Source: Rhodospirillales bacterium (GTDB taxonomy: Bacteria; Pseudomonadota; Alphaproteobacteria; Acetobacterales; Acetobacteraceae). From it: DNA of 46,269 bases. Below the pieces are notes generated by a model. That model saw only the letters and a program-made list of their open reading frames with translations, was not told where the DNA came from and ran no database searches. A program made the translations under genes and the position numbers. Location: NCBI GenBank assembly GCA_017304945.1, contig JAFKLG010000091.1, positions 1-46,269 on the forward strand, in the 5' to 3' direction. This document shows, piece by piece, positions 18,590-26,862 of this stretch; within the stretch, counting starts at the first letter, position 1; each line of letters starts with the position of its first letter.

Positions 18590-19457
18590 AGAAGCGTTCG
18601 AACCAGTCGAGCGTCTCCCGCGGCGTCTCCTCCGCGATGTAGTGGCCGCTGTTCACGGCGCTCCCGGTGACCGGTCCGGCGGCATAGTCGCGCCACACGG
18701 CAAGCGCATCATACCATTTCGCAATGCTGCCCCGGGCGCCCCATAGGACCAGCAGCGGGCAATGAACTTTTTCGCCCGCACTCCGGCTGCTGCGGTCGTG
18801 CTGCAGGTCGATGCTGGTCGCGGCGCGGTAGTCCTCACACATGCCGCGCACCATCTCGGGCTGCCGCACGGCGGCGAGGTAGTCGGCCAGCGCTTCGGGC
18901 GCGAAGACATCGGACTGGCCGCGCGAGGTGTGCTGGTGCCACCACTCCTCGGGTGCCTTGCCGATCAGCCATTCGGGGTAGGGATGCGGCTGGGCGAGCC
19001 AGAACCAGTGATAGTAGCCGAGGCCGAAATGCATGTCGGCCCGCTCGAAATGCTCGAGTGTCGGGATGATGTCGAGTAGCGCCAGCTTCTCGACCCGATC
19101 GGGATGGTCGAGCGTCAGGCGATGGGCGACGCGCGCGCCGCGGTCATGACCGGCCAGACGGAAGCGCTGATGGCCGAAATGCTCCATCACCGCCACCATG
19201 TCCTTCGCCATCTCGCGTTTCGCGTAGGGCGCATGGTCCGGGGTCGCTGGCGGCTTCAGAGAGAAGCCGTAGCCCCGCAGGTCGGGGCAGATCACGGTGA
19301 ACCGGCGTGCCAGGGTCGGCGCCACCGCGTTCCACATCGCATGCGTCTGCGGGTTGCCGTGCAGCATCAGCAGCGGTGGCCCCGATCCTCCATGCCGCAG
19401 GCGGATCGTGCCGCCGGGGACCGGAACCTCCGTCAGCGTGAATCCCTCGAAGAACAT
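18585..19457 (-). CDS. Haloacetate (fluoroacetate) dehalogenase-like alpha/beta hydrolase
   Basis: A 290-residue alpha/beta hydrolase closely matching fluoroacetate dehalogenases (DehH1/FAcD). The Asp nucleophile with its carboxylate-binding Args is intact in GHDRGAR (Asp105, Arg106, Arg109), the acid is Asp129 in LALLDIIPT, and the His is His272 in NSGHYIAEE. The halide pocket residues known in FAcD also appear conserved: His150-Trp151 in YYHWFWLAQP and Tyr210 in EDYRAAT. So C-Cl or C-F cleavage of haloacetates is plausible; an epoxide hydrolase is less likely because its lid Tyr pattern is absent. ATG at 19457 has GGAGGAG just upstream. Confidence 0.85.
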   Translation of the reverse strand: MFFEGFTLTEVPVPGGTIRLRHGGSGPPLLMLHGNPQTHAMWNAVAPTLARRFTVICPDLRGYGFSLKPPATPDHAPYAKREMAKDMVAVMEHFGHQRFRLAGHDRGARVAHRLTLDHPDRVEKLALLDIIPTLEHFERADMHFGLGYYHWFWLAQPHPYPEWLIGKAPEEWWHQHTSRGQSDVFAPEALADYLAAVRQPEMVRGMCEDYRAATSIDLQHDRSSRSAGEKVHCPLLVLWGARGSIAKWYDALAVWRDYAAGPVTGSAVNSGHYIAEETPRETLDWFERFF

Positions 19458-21156
19458 GCGCTCCTCCGTCACACACCCACTCGAATACGTGCAGGGTGGA
19501 CCCGTCCCGCCGGGCGCGCCAGCACCGGTCGGCGAAGACGTCCAGGAGGCGGGGGAGGGTTGCGCGGCTGGCATCGTCCTGCGCCATCCAGGCGATCGCC
19601 ACGCGGCCGGGATGGATCGCCGCGAGACGCGCACGCAGTCGGCGCACGGGCTCGTCATGGCGCACGACGAGAAGCTGACGATCGGACGGAAGCTCGCGGG
19701 CGAGGGCGGTGACGAGGCCGACCCCGTCATTGCCGTGCGGCACCAGGATCAGCGGCGGTGGCTGGACGGCGGCGAGGGCACGCGCGGTGGCGCGGGCCGG
19801 CTGCATGGTCGCCGGCGCAAGGCCGAGACCCGCGAGCGACACGGCCTGCAGCGCGAGGGCGAGGGCGATGCAGGTGGCGGCCGGCCGGCGTGGGAGGGTG
19901 CCGATCGCTGCGGTCAGCAGCAGCGCCGTCCAGGGCGTGGCGAAGCTGAGATAGCGGAGCTCGATCGGGCTGGTGTGGAAGATGCGGCCGAGCAGCAGGA
20001 GGCCGACCGGCGGGGTGAGGGCGAGGGCGGCGAGGAGGCGGCGTAGTCCCGGCGGGGCAAGCTGTCCCCAGCGAAGGCAGATCAGCGCGACGCCGAGCAG
20101 GAGCAGCATCGCGAGGCCGGCGGCCAGCACGATGTCGAGCGGCGGCGGCAGATAGAGCGGCAGTCCGCCCAGCAGCGCCCCGGCCTCGGCGCGGGCGAGG
20201 CGCGCCAGGGCGGGCAGCCAGGCGAAAGGCGGGAACTGGCCGGCGCGGCTGTCCTGCTGGGCGAGGAAGAACCAGGCCGCGAGCGCCACGCCGGGGGCAA
20301 GACCGAGGAGGAGCGCGGCGCCGCCATAGGCGACGGGCGTGCGGCGGACGGGCGTCGCCCGGCCGGCGGTGACGCGCACGGCGACGCGACGCAGGTGCCA
20401 GGCCACCGCCGCCGCCGCGATGAAGAGCGTGAGATAGTTGGTCAGCAGGGCCGCGCCGAACAGCGTTCCGGCCAGCAGGCTACGCGGGGCTGGGGTGAGC
20501 CGGGGCAGCACCGCACGAACCAGCACCGCGACGCCGGCGACCAGCAGGAGCTGGCCGAGGGCGAAGCCGCGGGCGATCACGCCGGGATAGGCGAACCCGT
20601 AGCAGCCGAGTGTGAGCAGGATCGCCAACGCAGGGTCGAGCCCGAAGCGGCGCCCAATCCGCCCGAGCAGGGCGAGCGCACCGAGGCTGCAGAGCACGGA
20701 GGCGAGCCGGAGCGCGAACAGCCCGTCTCCGACGACCGCCCGCCATGCCTGCGCGAGCCAGAAATACAGCGGCGGATGCACGTCGGTGGCGCGCAGGGCT
20801 TGCGCGAGGGCCAGGGGCGCCAGCGGTGACCGGGCGAGGGGAGGCGTGTCGCGCGACGGCTGGGCGGCGTCGGGGCTGAGCGGCGCTTCTGGGGGGGCGC
20901 TCTCCACGAGGCTGGGTCGGAGCGCCTGGAGCGCCACCGCGTCGGCGGCACGCAGCGGGGAGTCGGGCCAGGTCGGGCGCGGCCGACCGGCGGTGAGGAA
21001 CAGCGTGTACTGCTCGTCGTATTCGGGGCCGCGCAGCCAGGCGAGCGCAGTCAGGACCACGGCCGCGAGCAGCAGCGCCGCGCGCGCCGACCGCCAGCCC
21101 CGGGTGGCGAACCGGCGGATGGAGCGCTGGACCGTCGTGCGGGCGGCTGCACGCAC
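19144..21156 (-). CDS. GT-C (family 39-like) membrane glycosyltransferase, 3' end uncertain
   Basis: A polytopic inner-membrane protein of the ArnT/PMT-like GT-C superfamily that would transfer a sugar from a polyprenyl-phosphate donor. After the first membrane helix (ALLLAAVVLTALAWL) comes a periplasmic EYDEQYT, the acidic DE pair of GT-C enzymes, then ATDVHPPLYFWLAQAWRAVVGDG and about ten helices. From about residue 450 a soluble C-terminal region follows, to STLHVFEWV near 19480. The frame then stays open another 314 nt over the 5' end of the dehalogenase gene; that tail looks like antisense-style filler, and a shift of one base at FEWV gives a stop at once. The real end is therefore probably near 19480. 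The start is a GTG at 21156. Confidence 0.72.
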   Translation of the reverse strand: MRAAARTTVQRSIRRFATRGWRSARAALLLAAVVLTALAWLRGPEYDEQYTLFLTAGRPRPTWPDSPLRAADAVALQALRPSLVESAPPEAPLSPDAAQPSRDTPPLARSPLAPLALAQALRATDVHPPLYFWLAQAWRAVVGDGLFALRLASVLCSLGALALLGRIGRRFGLDPALAILLTLGCYGFAYPGVIARGFALGQLLLVAGVAVLVRAVLPRLTPAPRSLLAGTLFGAALLTNYLTLFIAAAAVAWHLRRVAVRVTAGRATPVRRTPVAYGGAALLLGLAPGVALAAWFFLAQQDSRAGQFPPFAWLPALARLARAEAGALLGGLPLYLPPPLDIVLAAGLAMLLLLGVALICLRWGQLAPPGLRRLLAALALTPPVGLLLLGRIFHTSPIELRYLSFATPWTALLLTAAIGTLPRRPAATCIALALALQAVSLAGLGLAPATMQPARATARALAAVQPPPLILVPHGNDGVGLVTALARELPSDRQLLVVRHDEPVRRLRARLAAIHPGRVAIAWMAQDDASRATLPRLLDVFADRCWRARRDGSTLHVFEWVCDGGAHVLRGIHADGGSGPRRHDPPAAWRIGATAADAARQPADACDVERGGADPGTPVHRDLPRPAGLRLLSEAASDPGPCALRETRDGEGHGGGDGAFRPSALPSGRS

Positions 21157-21261
21157 CCGCGGAGCGCCGCCCGCGGTGCCGCGGGGCGGAGGTCCGGAGC
21201 CGGGGAGCGGAGCCTCGTTAACCAGCCCTCAATCTCCTGGTGGTAGCGCAGGCTCTGTGAC

Positions 21262-21280
21262 CGCCGCCGTTTCGGCGGCG
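21262..21280. repeat. Hairpin in the divergent glycosyltransferase/GH5 region
   Basis: CGCCGCCG (21262-21269) and CGGCGGCG (21273-21280) form a perfect 8-bp stem with loop TTT. It lies in the 284-bp divergent gap (21157-21440) between the GT-C gene and the glycosidase gene, so it may be an mRNA leader structure or operator. I see no convincing -35/-10 pair in the rest of the gap. Confidence 0.4.
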
Positions 21281-21440
21281 CGGGACCGAGCGGATGCGCG
21301 CAGGCTAGCGGGGGCCGGTTAACGAAGTGCGTAGGCCGTTTCGGCGCACGCGTCGGTCCACGCCTCGGCTCGTCCTGGGGGGCGATCGCAGCGCGGTCGG
21401 ACGACTGACCTGGCGGAGGCTCTCGTTGGCGGAGAAGGCC

Positions 21441-22562
21441 ATGCGCCGCGCCTGGATGATCGTACGGTGCCTTCTGGCCGTGTTCGTCCTGCTGGCGAGC
21501 TGGCAGGTCGGCGGTGCCCGCGCGGAGGTCCCGGCCGAACGCCTGGCCATGCTCCAGCGGGGCGTTGCGCTGACCGGCTGGTTCCGCTTCCCGGCAAGCC
21601 ACGATCCCGCCGCGCTGGGCACCTGGATCGCCGACGGTGCGCTCGCGAGCCTGCGCCGCGTCGGCTTCGGCTTCGTCCGCCTCCCCGTCGACCCCGGCCT
21701 GCTCACCGAACCCGGCATCCCGGCGGCGCTGGAGGAGGCGATCCGCCGTCTGCACCGCCATGGCTTCGCGGTGGTGGTCTCGCTCCATCCCATTGACTGG
21801 CACCTGGAGACCTCGGCCGCGGATCGCGCGGCCTTGCGGACGGCCTGGAACCGACTCGCCCCGGTGCTGCGACGGGCCGGCGCCCGGTCCAGCGTCGCCG
21901 AACTGCTGAACGAGCCGGTGTTCCCTGGTGATCCGGCCGGTTGGCAGGCGCTGCAGCACGAGCTGCTGCGCACGGTGCGGGCCGTGCTACCGGACCATAC
22001 GATCGTCCTCACCGGTCCGGACTGGAGCAGCGTCGACGGGCTGCTGGCGATGACGCCCGAACCGGATGCGAACGTGGTCTACACCGTGCATCTCTACACC
22101 CCGGCGGAACTCACCGCGCTCGCGCCGTGGCGGCCCGCGCTGGACCGGACCGCTTTGGCGCGGCTGCCCTTCCCGACCACCAAGGCCTCACGTTGCGAGG
22201 ACCTCGCCGCCGCGACCGATGCGGAGACCGCGGGCGTGATCCGCTTCTACTGCGCCCAGCATTGGGACGCCGCGCGGGTCGCCGCCATGCTGGACCGCGC
22301 CGCCGCCTGGGGCCGGCGCCACCGTGTGCCCTTGCTGCTCGGCGAGTTCGGCGCCACCGCGCGGCTCATGCCGTCCGCACGGTTCGCCTGGATCCGTGCG
22401 GTACGAGAGACGGCGGAACGGGCCGGCATGGGCTGGGCCCTCTGGGGCTATGACGACGTGATGGGATTGGCGGTCGACCGCGCCGCCTTGCGACGGCCTG
22501 GTCCCGGACCACCCCTCGATCCCCGCCTGCTCGACGCACTCGGCCTGCCCGCGCCAAATTGA
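21441..22562 (+). CDS. Secreted glycoside hydrolase family 5-like (endoglucanase type)
   Basis: A 373-residue exported glycosidase with a Sec signal (MRRAWMIVRCLLAVFVLLASWQV..ARA, cut near residue 28) and a TIM-barrel catalytic domain. Conserved GH5 positions are visible: FGFVRLPVDP, VVVSLHPIDWH, the acid/base Glu158 in AELLNEPVF, YTVHLYTP (His217) and the nucleophile Glu302 in LLGEFGA. The C terminus WALWGYDD carries the usual Trp. ATG at 21441 follows GGAGAAGG. It is divergent from a GT-C glycosyltransferase; the pair suggests synthesis and trimming of a surface glucan, as inference. Confidence 0.83.
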   Translation: MRRAWMIVRCLLAVFVLLASWQVGGARAEVPAERLAMLQRGVALTGWFRFPASHDPAALGTWIADGALASLRRVGFGFVRLPVDPGLLTEPGIPAALEEAIRRLHRHGFAVVVSLHPIDWHLETSAADRAALRTAWNRLAPVLRRAGARSSVAELLNEPVFPGDPAGWQALQHELLRTVRAVLPDHTIVLTGPDWSSVDGLLAMTPEPDANVVYTVHLYTPAELTALAPWRPALDRTALARLPFPTTKASRCEDLAAATDAETAGVIRFYCAQHWDAARVAAMLDRAAAWGRRHRVPLLLGEFGATARLMPSARFAWIRAVRETAERAGMGWALWGYDDVMGLAVDRAALRRPGPGPPLDPRLLDALGLPAPN

Positions 22563-22588
22563 TCCAGGCAAGCGGCGAGACAGACGAT

Positions 22589-24049
22589 ATGCGCGGCATG
22601 GACGATCTCGATCCCGACGACTGGGCGAGCCTGCGTGCGCTGGGGCATCGCATGCTCGACGACATGTTCGACCATCTGCAGTCGGTGCGCGAGCAGCCAG
22701 TCTGGCAGCCCATGCCCACGGCCGTCCGGCACTCCTGGGAGCAGGAGCGGCTGCCGCGCGCACCCCGCGATCCGGCGGCGGCCTACGCGGCGTTCCGCAG
22801 CCGGGTGCTGCCCTATGCAACCGGCAACCTGCATCCACGCTTCATGGGCTGGGTGCATGGCGGCGGCACCCCGGTGGGCATGCTGGCGGAACTGCTGGCC
22901 GGCGGGTTGAACGCCAATTGCGGTGGACGCGACCACGCGCCGATCGCCGTGGAACGGCAGGTGATCGCCTGGGCGGCCGAGATGGTCGGCTTCCCCGACA
23001 CGGCCTCGGGCCTGCTGGTCACCGGCACGTCGATCGCGAACCTGATCGGCGTGCTGGTTGCCCGTACGGCCGCATGCGGTGCAAGCGTGCGGCAGACCGG
23101 CGTGGGTCGTTCCCCGCTGGTCGCCTACGCCTCGGCCGCGGCGCATGGCTGCATCGTGCGGGCGATGGACATGGCCGGCCTGGGCACGGACGCGCTGCGG
23201 CTGATTCCGACCGACGCCGCGGGGCGGATGAGGCTGCCGCTGCTGCGGGACGCGATCGCACGCGACGAGGCAGCGGGCTGCCGGCCGTTCCTGCTGGTCG
23301 GCACCGCGGGATCGGTGGATATCGGTGCGATCGATCCGCTCGAAGCGCTGGCGGACCTCGCGCAGGAGACGGGGTTGTGGCTTCACGTCGATGCGGCGTT
23401 CGGCGCGATGGCCGCGCTCTCGCCCCGACTCCGGCCCCTGCTCGCGGGTCTCGAGCGGGCCGATTCGGTCGCGTTCGACTTCCACAAATGGGGACAGGTG
23501 CCGTACGACGCCGGCTGTATCCTGGTCCGTGAGGCCGCGCACCAACTCGCCACCTTCGGCACCGACGCCGCCTACCTCCGTCGCACGGCGCGCGGCCTGG
23601 CGGGGGGTGAGACATGGCCGTGCGACCTGGGCCCCGACCTGTCCCGGGGGTTCCGCGCCCTGAAGGTCTGGATGACGCTGCGGACGCATGGCGCCGACCG
23701 GATTGGCGCCATGGTGGAGCGCAGTTGCGAGCTCGCGCAGATGATGGCGGCGCGCATCGACCGGGAGCCGGCGCTGGAGCGGCTCGCGCCGGTCGCGCTC
23801 AACATCGTCTGCTTCAGGTTCGTCGCGGGAACCGGCGATCTGGACCAGTTGAATGCGGAGATCGTGGCGGACCTGCAGGAGTCCGGCATCGCCGCTCCCT
23901 CGACGACGACCATCGACGGACGGCTGGCGATCCGTGCGGCGCTGGTGAACCACCGCACCCGCGTCGAGGACGTGGAGCGGGTGATCGATGCCGTCCTGTC
24001 GATGGGTCAGGCGCGCGCCCACAAGGCGCAACGCGATAACGCGGCGTAA
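22589..24049 (+). CDS. Group II pyridoxal-dependent decarboxylase
   Basis: A PLP decarboxylase of about 486 residues, related to aromatic-L-amino-acid, glutamate and diaminobutyrate decarboxylases. Motifs: NLHPRFMGWVHGGGTPVGMLAE, LVTGTSIANLIGVLVAR, AHGCIVRAMDMAGLG, VGTAGSVDIGAIDP, LHVDAAFGA (PLP Asp) and FDFHKWGQVPYDAG with the Schiff-base Lys300. The substrate cannot be set by motif. A TTG at 22559 would overlap the glycosidase stop; ATG at 22589 is preferred, ATG at 22598 is possible. The C-terminal end is normal for the family. Confidence 0.88.
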   Translation: MRGMDDLDPDDWASLRALGHRMLDDMFDHLQSVREQPVWQPMPTAVRHSWEQERLPRAPRDPAAAYAAFRSRVLPYATGNLHPRFMGWVHGGGTPVGMLAELLAGGLNANCGGRDHAPIAVERQVIAWAAEMVGFPDTASGLLVTGTSIANLIGVLVARTAACGASVRQTGVGRSPLVAYASAAAHGCIVRAMDMAGLGTDALRLIPTDAAGRMRLPLLRDAIARDEAAGCRPFLLVGTAGSVDIGAIDPLEALADLAQETGLWLHVDAAFGAMAALSPRLRPLLAGLERADSVAFDFHKWGQVPYDAGCILVREAAHQLATFGTDAAYLRRTARGLAGGETWPCDLGPDLSRGFRALKVWMTLRTHGADRIGAMVERSCELAQMMAARIDREPALERLAPVALNIVCFRFVAGTGDLDQLNAEIVADLQESGIAAPSTTTIDGRLAIRAALVNHRTRVEDVERVIDAVLSMGQARAHKAQRDNAA

Positions 24050-24120
24050 TCAGATCATTGTCGCAGCGGTAATCAGCCGTTGCCGGCGAGGATTATCGCG
24101 CAACGAAAAGCACGGGGGAT

Positions 24121-24266
24121 AAAAGAAATGCCCCCGGCAAGCGCCGGGGGCAAGTATACAGGGAGGCTTCACGTCTGGGAGACGCAGGGGCCAGAGGCCC
24201 CCTTCCAACTCCAACGAGTTGGAACACTGGCGAACGAGCCGCCGTATTCGGTGACAAGACTGTATG
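24121..24266 (-). ncRNA. Candidate AbcR-like small RNA with CUCCC motifs and intrinsic terminator
   Basis: On the minus strand four tight hairpins follow one another: TTCCAACTC/GAGTTGGAA (24224-24203, loop GTTG), GGGGCC/GGCCCC (24201-24187), CGTCT/AGACG with loop CCC (24184-24172), and a 9-bp GC stem (24151-24130, loop GCTT) followed by ATTTCTTTT, a good intrinsic terminator. The third hairpin presents CTCCCA in its loop, and an unpaired CCTCCC lies before the terminator. These anti-Shine-Dalgarno motifs in just these places are typical of AbcR/alpha-r15 RNAs. The 5' end is a guess: CATACA at 24266-24261 could be a -10 element, giving about 130 nt. It lies 350 bp downstream of an lsrB/vtlR-like gene, a known AbcR activator. 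Confidence 0.6.
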
Positions 24267-24319
24267 CGGGCGACTCAGATCGATCCATCGCCAAAACCCG
24301 GCAGCCGCCATGCCGCCTC

Positions 24320-24343
24320 TGCATGACACGAGACGTTCATGCA
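24320..24343. promoter_or_regulatory. Dyad symmetry upstream of the candidate small RNA
   Basis: TGCATGA (24320-24326) and TCATGCA (24337-24343) are a perfect 7-bp inverted repeat with a 10-bp spacer. It lies about 60-80 bp upstream of the presumed RNA start, where LysR-type activators usually bind. The remaining sequence from 24344 to 24619, the 3' region of the regulator gene, shows nothing I recognise. Confidence 0.4.
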
Positions 24344-24619
24344 CGGATCGGTCGCGGGGCGTGACCTATTCCACGGAGTGAACAGTCGCCCCGCGTCGCC
24401 CCCGGCGTTTGCGCCCCGTCGCTCGCATCCCGCTGCAGATCATTTGCGAGCGCGGTCCCGGGAACGCCGCCGCGCGTCGGAGCGCTCGCACCCCGAACTT
24501 CCGAAAGCGTGAGCGGGTCCGGCAACGCGTGTCGCCCCCGAACAGGCGCACCGCGTCCTGCCCGTCTGCGTCACATCCCGACCGGATCCAGCCAGCGCCC
24601 GCAGGCGCGGCCGCGCGGC

Positions 24620-25504
24620 TCAGTGAATCTCGGCCAGCCGCGCGAGCAGGAAGTCGCGGAACACGGCGACGCGCTTCGAATTCCGCAGTTCCTCAGGATA
24701 GACGAAGAACACGTCGATCTTCGGCCCCTTCAGGTCCGTCAGGATCCGCACCAGGTCCGGGTTCTCGGTCACCGCGTAATCCGGCACCGCGCCGATGCCG
24801 AGGCCGGAGCGGATCGCCAGCAGGATCGCGTGCATCGAGTTCACCTCGAGCAGCGCGCGCCGCGGATTGCCCGGCCGCCGCCCCGCTTCGGCCAGCCAGT
24901 TCACGTCCGACACCGGCGGATGGTGCTGCCCGAACAGGATCAGCTTGTGCGCATCCAGCTCCTCCGGCCGCTGCGGCACGCCGTGCCGCTTCAGGTATTC
25001 GGGGGAGGCACAGATATGCCATTGCAGCGTCATCAGATGGCGCTGCACCAGATCCGGCTGCTTCGGCGGATGCATGCGGATGGCGACATCAGCCTCCCGC
25101 ATCGCCAGATCCAGCTCCGCGTCGTCGAGCAGCAGGGAGATCGACACGTCCGGATACATCTCGAGGAAGGCGTGCAGACGCGGCGCCAGCCAGGACGAGC
25201 CGAAGCCCACGGTCGTCGTGACCTTCAGCCGCCCCGCCGGCTTCTCCTTGCTCTCGGTCAGCAGCGCCTCGGTCATCGCGAGCTTCGCGAACACCTCCCG
25301 CACCGTCCGGTTCAAGGACTCGCCCTGCTCGGTCAGGATCAGGCCACGCGCATGGCGATGGAACAGCGGGACCTGCAAGGCTTCCTCGAGCGCGGAAATC
25401 TGGCGCGACACCGCGGACTGGCTGAGATTCAGCGTGTCGCCGGCATGCGTGAAGCTGCCAGCCTCAGCCACGGCGTGGAACACACGCAGTTTGTCCCAGT
25501 CCAT
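24620..25504 (-). CDS. lsrB: LysR-type regulator of the LsrB/VtlR group
   Basis: A 294-residue transcription factor. The winged HTH (MDWDKLRVFHAVAEAGSFTHAGDTLNLSQSAVSRQISALE, residues 1-40, then LFHRHARGLILTEQGE) is nearly the text of alphaproteobacterial LsrB/VtlR. The effector domain follows (VTTTVGFGSSWLAPRL, LLDDAELDLAMREADVAIRM, AIRSGLGIGAVPDY). Adjacency to trxB, 149 bp upstream on the same strand, is the same as in rhizobia and Brucella. In those bacteria the protein controls redox and envelope genes and activates AbcR small RNAs; the candidate RNA at 24121-24266 fits this. Confidence 0.85.
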   Translation of the reverse strand: MDWDKLRVFHAVAEAGSFTHAGDTLNLSQSAVSRQISALEEALQVPLFHRHARGLILTEQGESLNRTVREVFAKLAMTEALLTESKEKPAGRLKVTTTVGFGSSWLAPRLHAFLEMYPDVSISLLLDDAELDLAMREADVAIRMHPPKQPDLVQRHLMTLQWHICASPEYLKRHGVPQRPEELDAHKLILFGQHHPPVSDVNWLAEAGRRPGNPRRALLEVNSMHAILLAIRSGLGIGAVPDYAVTENPDLVRILTDLKGPKIDVFFVYPEELRNSKRVAVFRDFLLARLAEIH

Positions 25505-25520
25505 TCCAGCCTCTCCCAGG

Positions 25521-25571
25521 GTGCCGGGTTGCTCCCGGCACGCGCCGCCCGTTTCGGCTCCCCAGAGAGCC
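25521..25571 (-). repeat. Paired hairpins between trxB and lsrB
   Basis: A perfect 8-bp stem GTGCCGGG/CCCGGCAC with a 5-nt loop (25521-25541) and a smaller stem GGCTC/GAGCC (25556-25571) lie in the 149-bp gap just before the lsrB start. There is no T tract after either on the minus strand. They may separate trxB and lsrB expression or shape the lsrB leader. Confidence 0.4.
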
Positions 25572-25653
25572 GGACATGCGAGCTTAAACGAAATTCATCG
25601 AGTCTTGTGGCCAGATTCGGTCCCTTTTTTCCGAAACTGCCCAGTCCACACGG

Positions 25654-26622
25654 CTATTCCGCGGCGAGCGCCGCGGAATCGGCGTGCAACGCGAGGAATT
25701 TCTCGGCCTCGAGCGCCGCCATGCAGCCGGTGCCGGCCGCGGTGATCGCCTGGCGGAACACCTTGTCCTGCACGTCGCCCGCGGCGAACACGCCAGGGAT
25801 CGAGGTCTGCGTCGTGCCGGGCGTGGTGACGATGTAGCCTTCCCCGTCCATGGCGAGCTGCCCCTGAAACAGCGCCGTGGTCGGGCTGTGACCGATCGCA
25901 ACGAACACGCCATCGACCGGCAGCACGCGCTCCGCGCCGCCATGCACGTTGCGCAGGCGAAGCCCCGTCACGGTCTCGGGCGTGCCGCCGCCCAGGATCT
26001 CCGCCACCACGCTGTCCCAGACCACGCTGATCTTGGGATGCGCGAACAGCCGCGCCTGCAGGATCTTCTCGGCCCGCAGCGTGTCCCGCCGATGCACCAG
26101 CGTTACATAGTCGGCGTGGTTGGTCAGGTACAGCGCCTCCTCCACCGCCGTGTTGCCGCCGCCGATCACGGCGACGCGCTTGCCGCGGTAGAAGAACCCG
26201 TCACAGGTCGCACAGGCGGAGACGCCGCGGCCCTGCAGTCGCTTCTCGGACTCGAGCCCCAGCCAGCGCGCCTGCGCCCCGGTCGCGATGATCAGCGTCT
26301 CCGCGAGGTAGACATCGCCCGAATCGGCCACGCAGCGGAACGGCCGGCGCGACAGGTCGGCCTCCACGATCAGGTCATGGACGATCTCGGTTCCGACATG
26401 CTCCGCCTGGGCCGCCATCTGCTCCATGAGCCAGGGACCCTGGATCACCTCGGCGAAGCCCGGATAATTCTCCACGTCGGTGGTGATGGTGAGCTGCCCG
26501 CCCGGCTGCAGGCCGGCGACCAGCGTGGGGGCGAGGCTCGCGCGCGCAGCGTAGATCGCGGCGGTGTAGCCGGCGGGGCCGGCGCCGACGATCAGCACCC
26601 GGCACTGATGGGTCTTCGACAT
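25654..26622 (-). CDS. trxB: Thioredoxin reductase
   Basis: NADPH-dependent flavoprotein that reduces thioredoxin, 322 residues. It has VLIVGAGPAGYTAAIYAARA (FAD), GGQLTITTDVENYPGF, the redox pair CATC (about residues 137-140) in GVSACATCDGFF, VAVIGGGNTAVEEALYL (NADPH) and GVFAAGDVQDKVFRQAITAAGTGCMAALEAEKFL. The start is ATG 26622 (MSKTHQC); a longer frame upstream has no homology. It heads the trxB-lsrB pair. The 240-bp gap upstream to the sugar transporter holds short GGGAxGCGCC repeats and the hairpin at 26825-26854. Confidence 0.95.
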   Translation of the reverse strand: MSKTHQCRVLIVGAGPAGYTAAIYAARASLAPTLVAGLQPGGQLTITTDVENYPGFAEVIQGPWLMEQMAAQAEHVGTEIVHDLIVEADLSRRPFRCVADSGDVYLAETLIIATGAQARWLGLESEKRLQGRGVSACATCDGFFYRGKRVAVIGGGNTAVEEALYLTNHADYVTLVHRRDTLRAEKILQARLFAHPKISVVWDSVVAEILGGGTPETVTGLRLRNVHGGAERVLPVDGVFVAIGHSPTTALFQGQLAMDGEGYIVTTPGTTQTSIPGVFAAGDVQDKVFRQAITAAGTGCMAALEAEKFLALHADSAALAAE

Positions 26623-26824
26623 GAGGATTCCGCGTCTGCGTGTTTCACGACCATATCGGTCGCCGCGCGGCGGAAGCAAGGAAGCGGGGCCGGTCGGACG
26701 CGCCAAGGAGGGACGCGCCAGGGGCGCACCCGGCAGGGAGGGATGCGCCCGGGACGCACGCGCATGCGAACCAGCGTGCCGCCCCCGCTTCGGTCGAACG
26801 CGGCGCCCGAAGAAACCCGAGGGG

Positions 26825-26854
26825 CCTGCGTGCGGCGGTGGGGCCGCGCGCAGG
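26825..26854 (-). terminator. Hairpin downstream of the sugar ABC operon
   Basis: A 12-bp stem (26825-26836 with 26843-26854, one G-T wobble, loop GGTGGG) begins 8 nt after the stop codon of the ATPase gene, the last gene of the minus-strand sugar-transport operon. No strong T tract follows, so termination may need Rho. Confidence 0.5.
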
Positions 26855-26862
26855 CGTTCGGA

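Noticed and set aside
24130..24151. Hairpin taken as the terminator of the plus-strand decarboxylase gene
   Set aside because: The T-rich tract follows only on the minus strand, so it better terminates a minus-strand transcript; a minor role for the plus strand is not excluded.
24221..24246. EcfG-like GGAAC with CGTA 17 bp later
   Set aside because: The -10 part is imperfect, it points away from any plus-strand gene start and lies inside the candidate RNA.
24409..25221. 270-codon plus-strand frame, Arg/Pro/Ser rich
   Set aside because: Antisense to the lsrB-like gene, which has clear homology; composition is typical of shadow translation.
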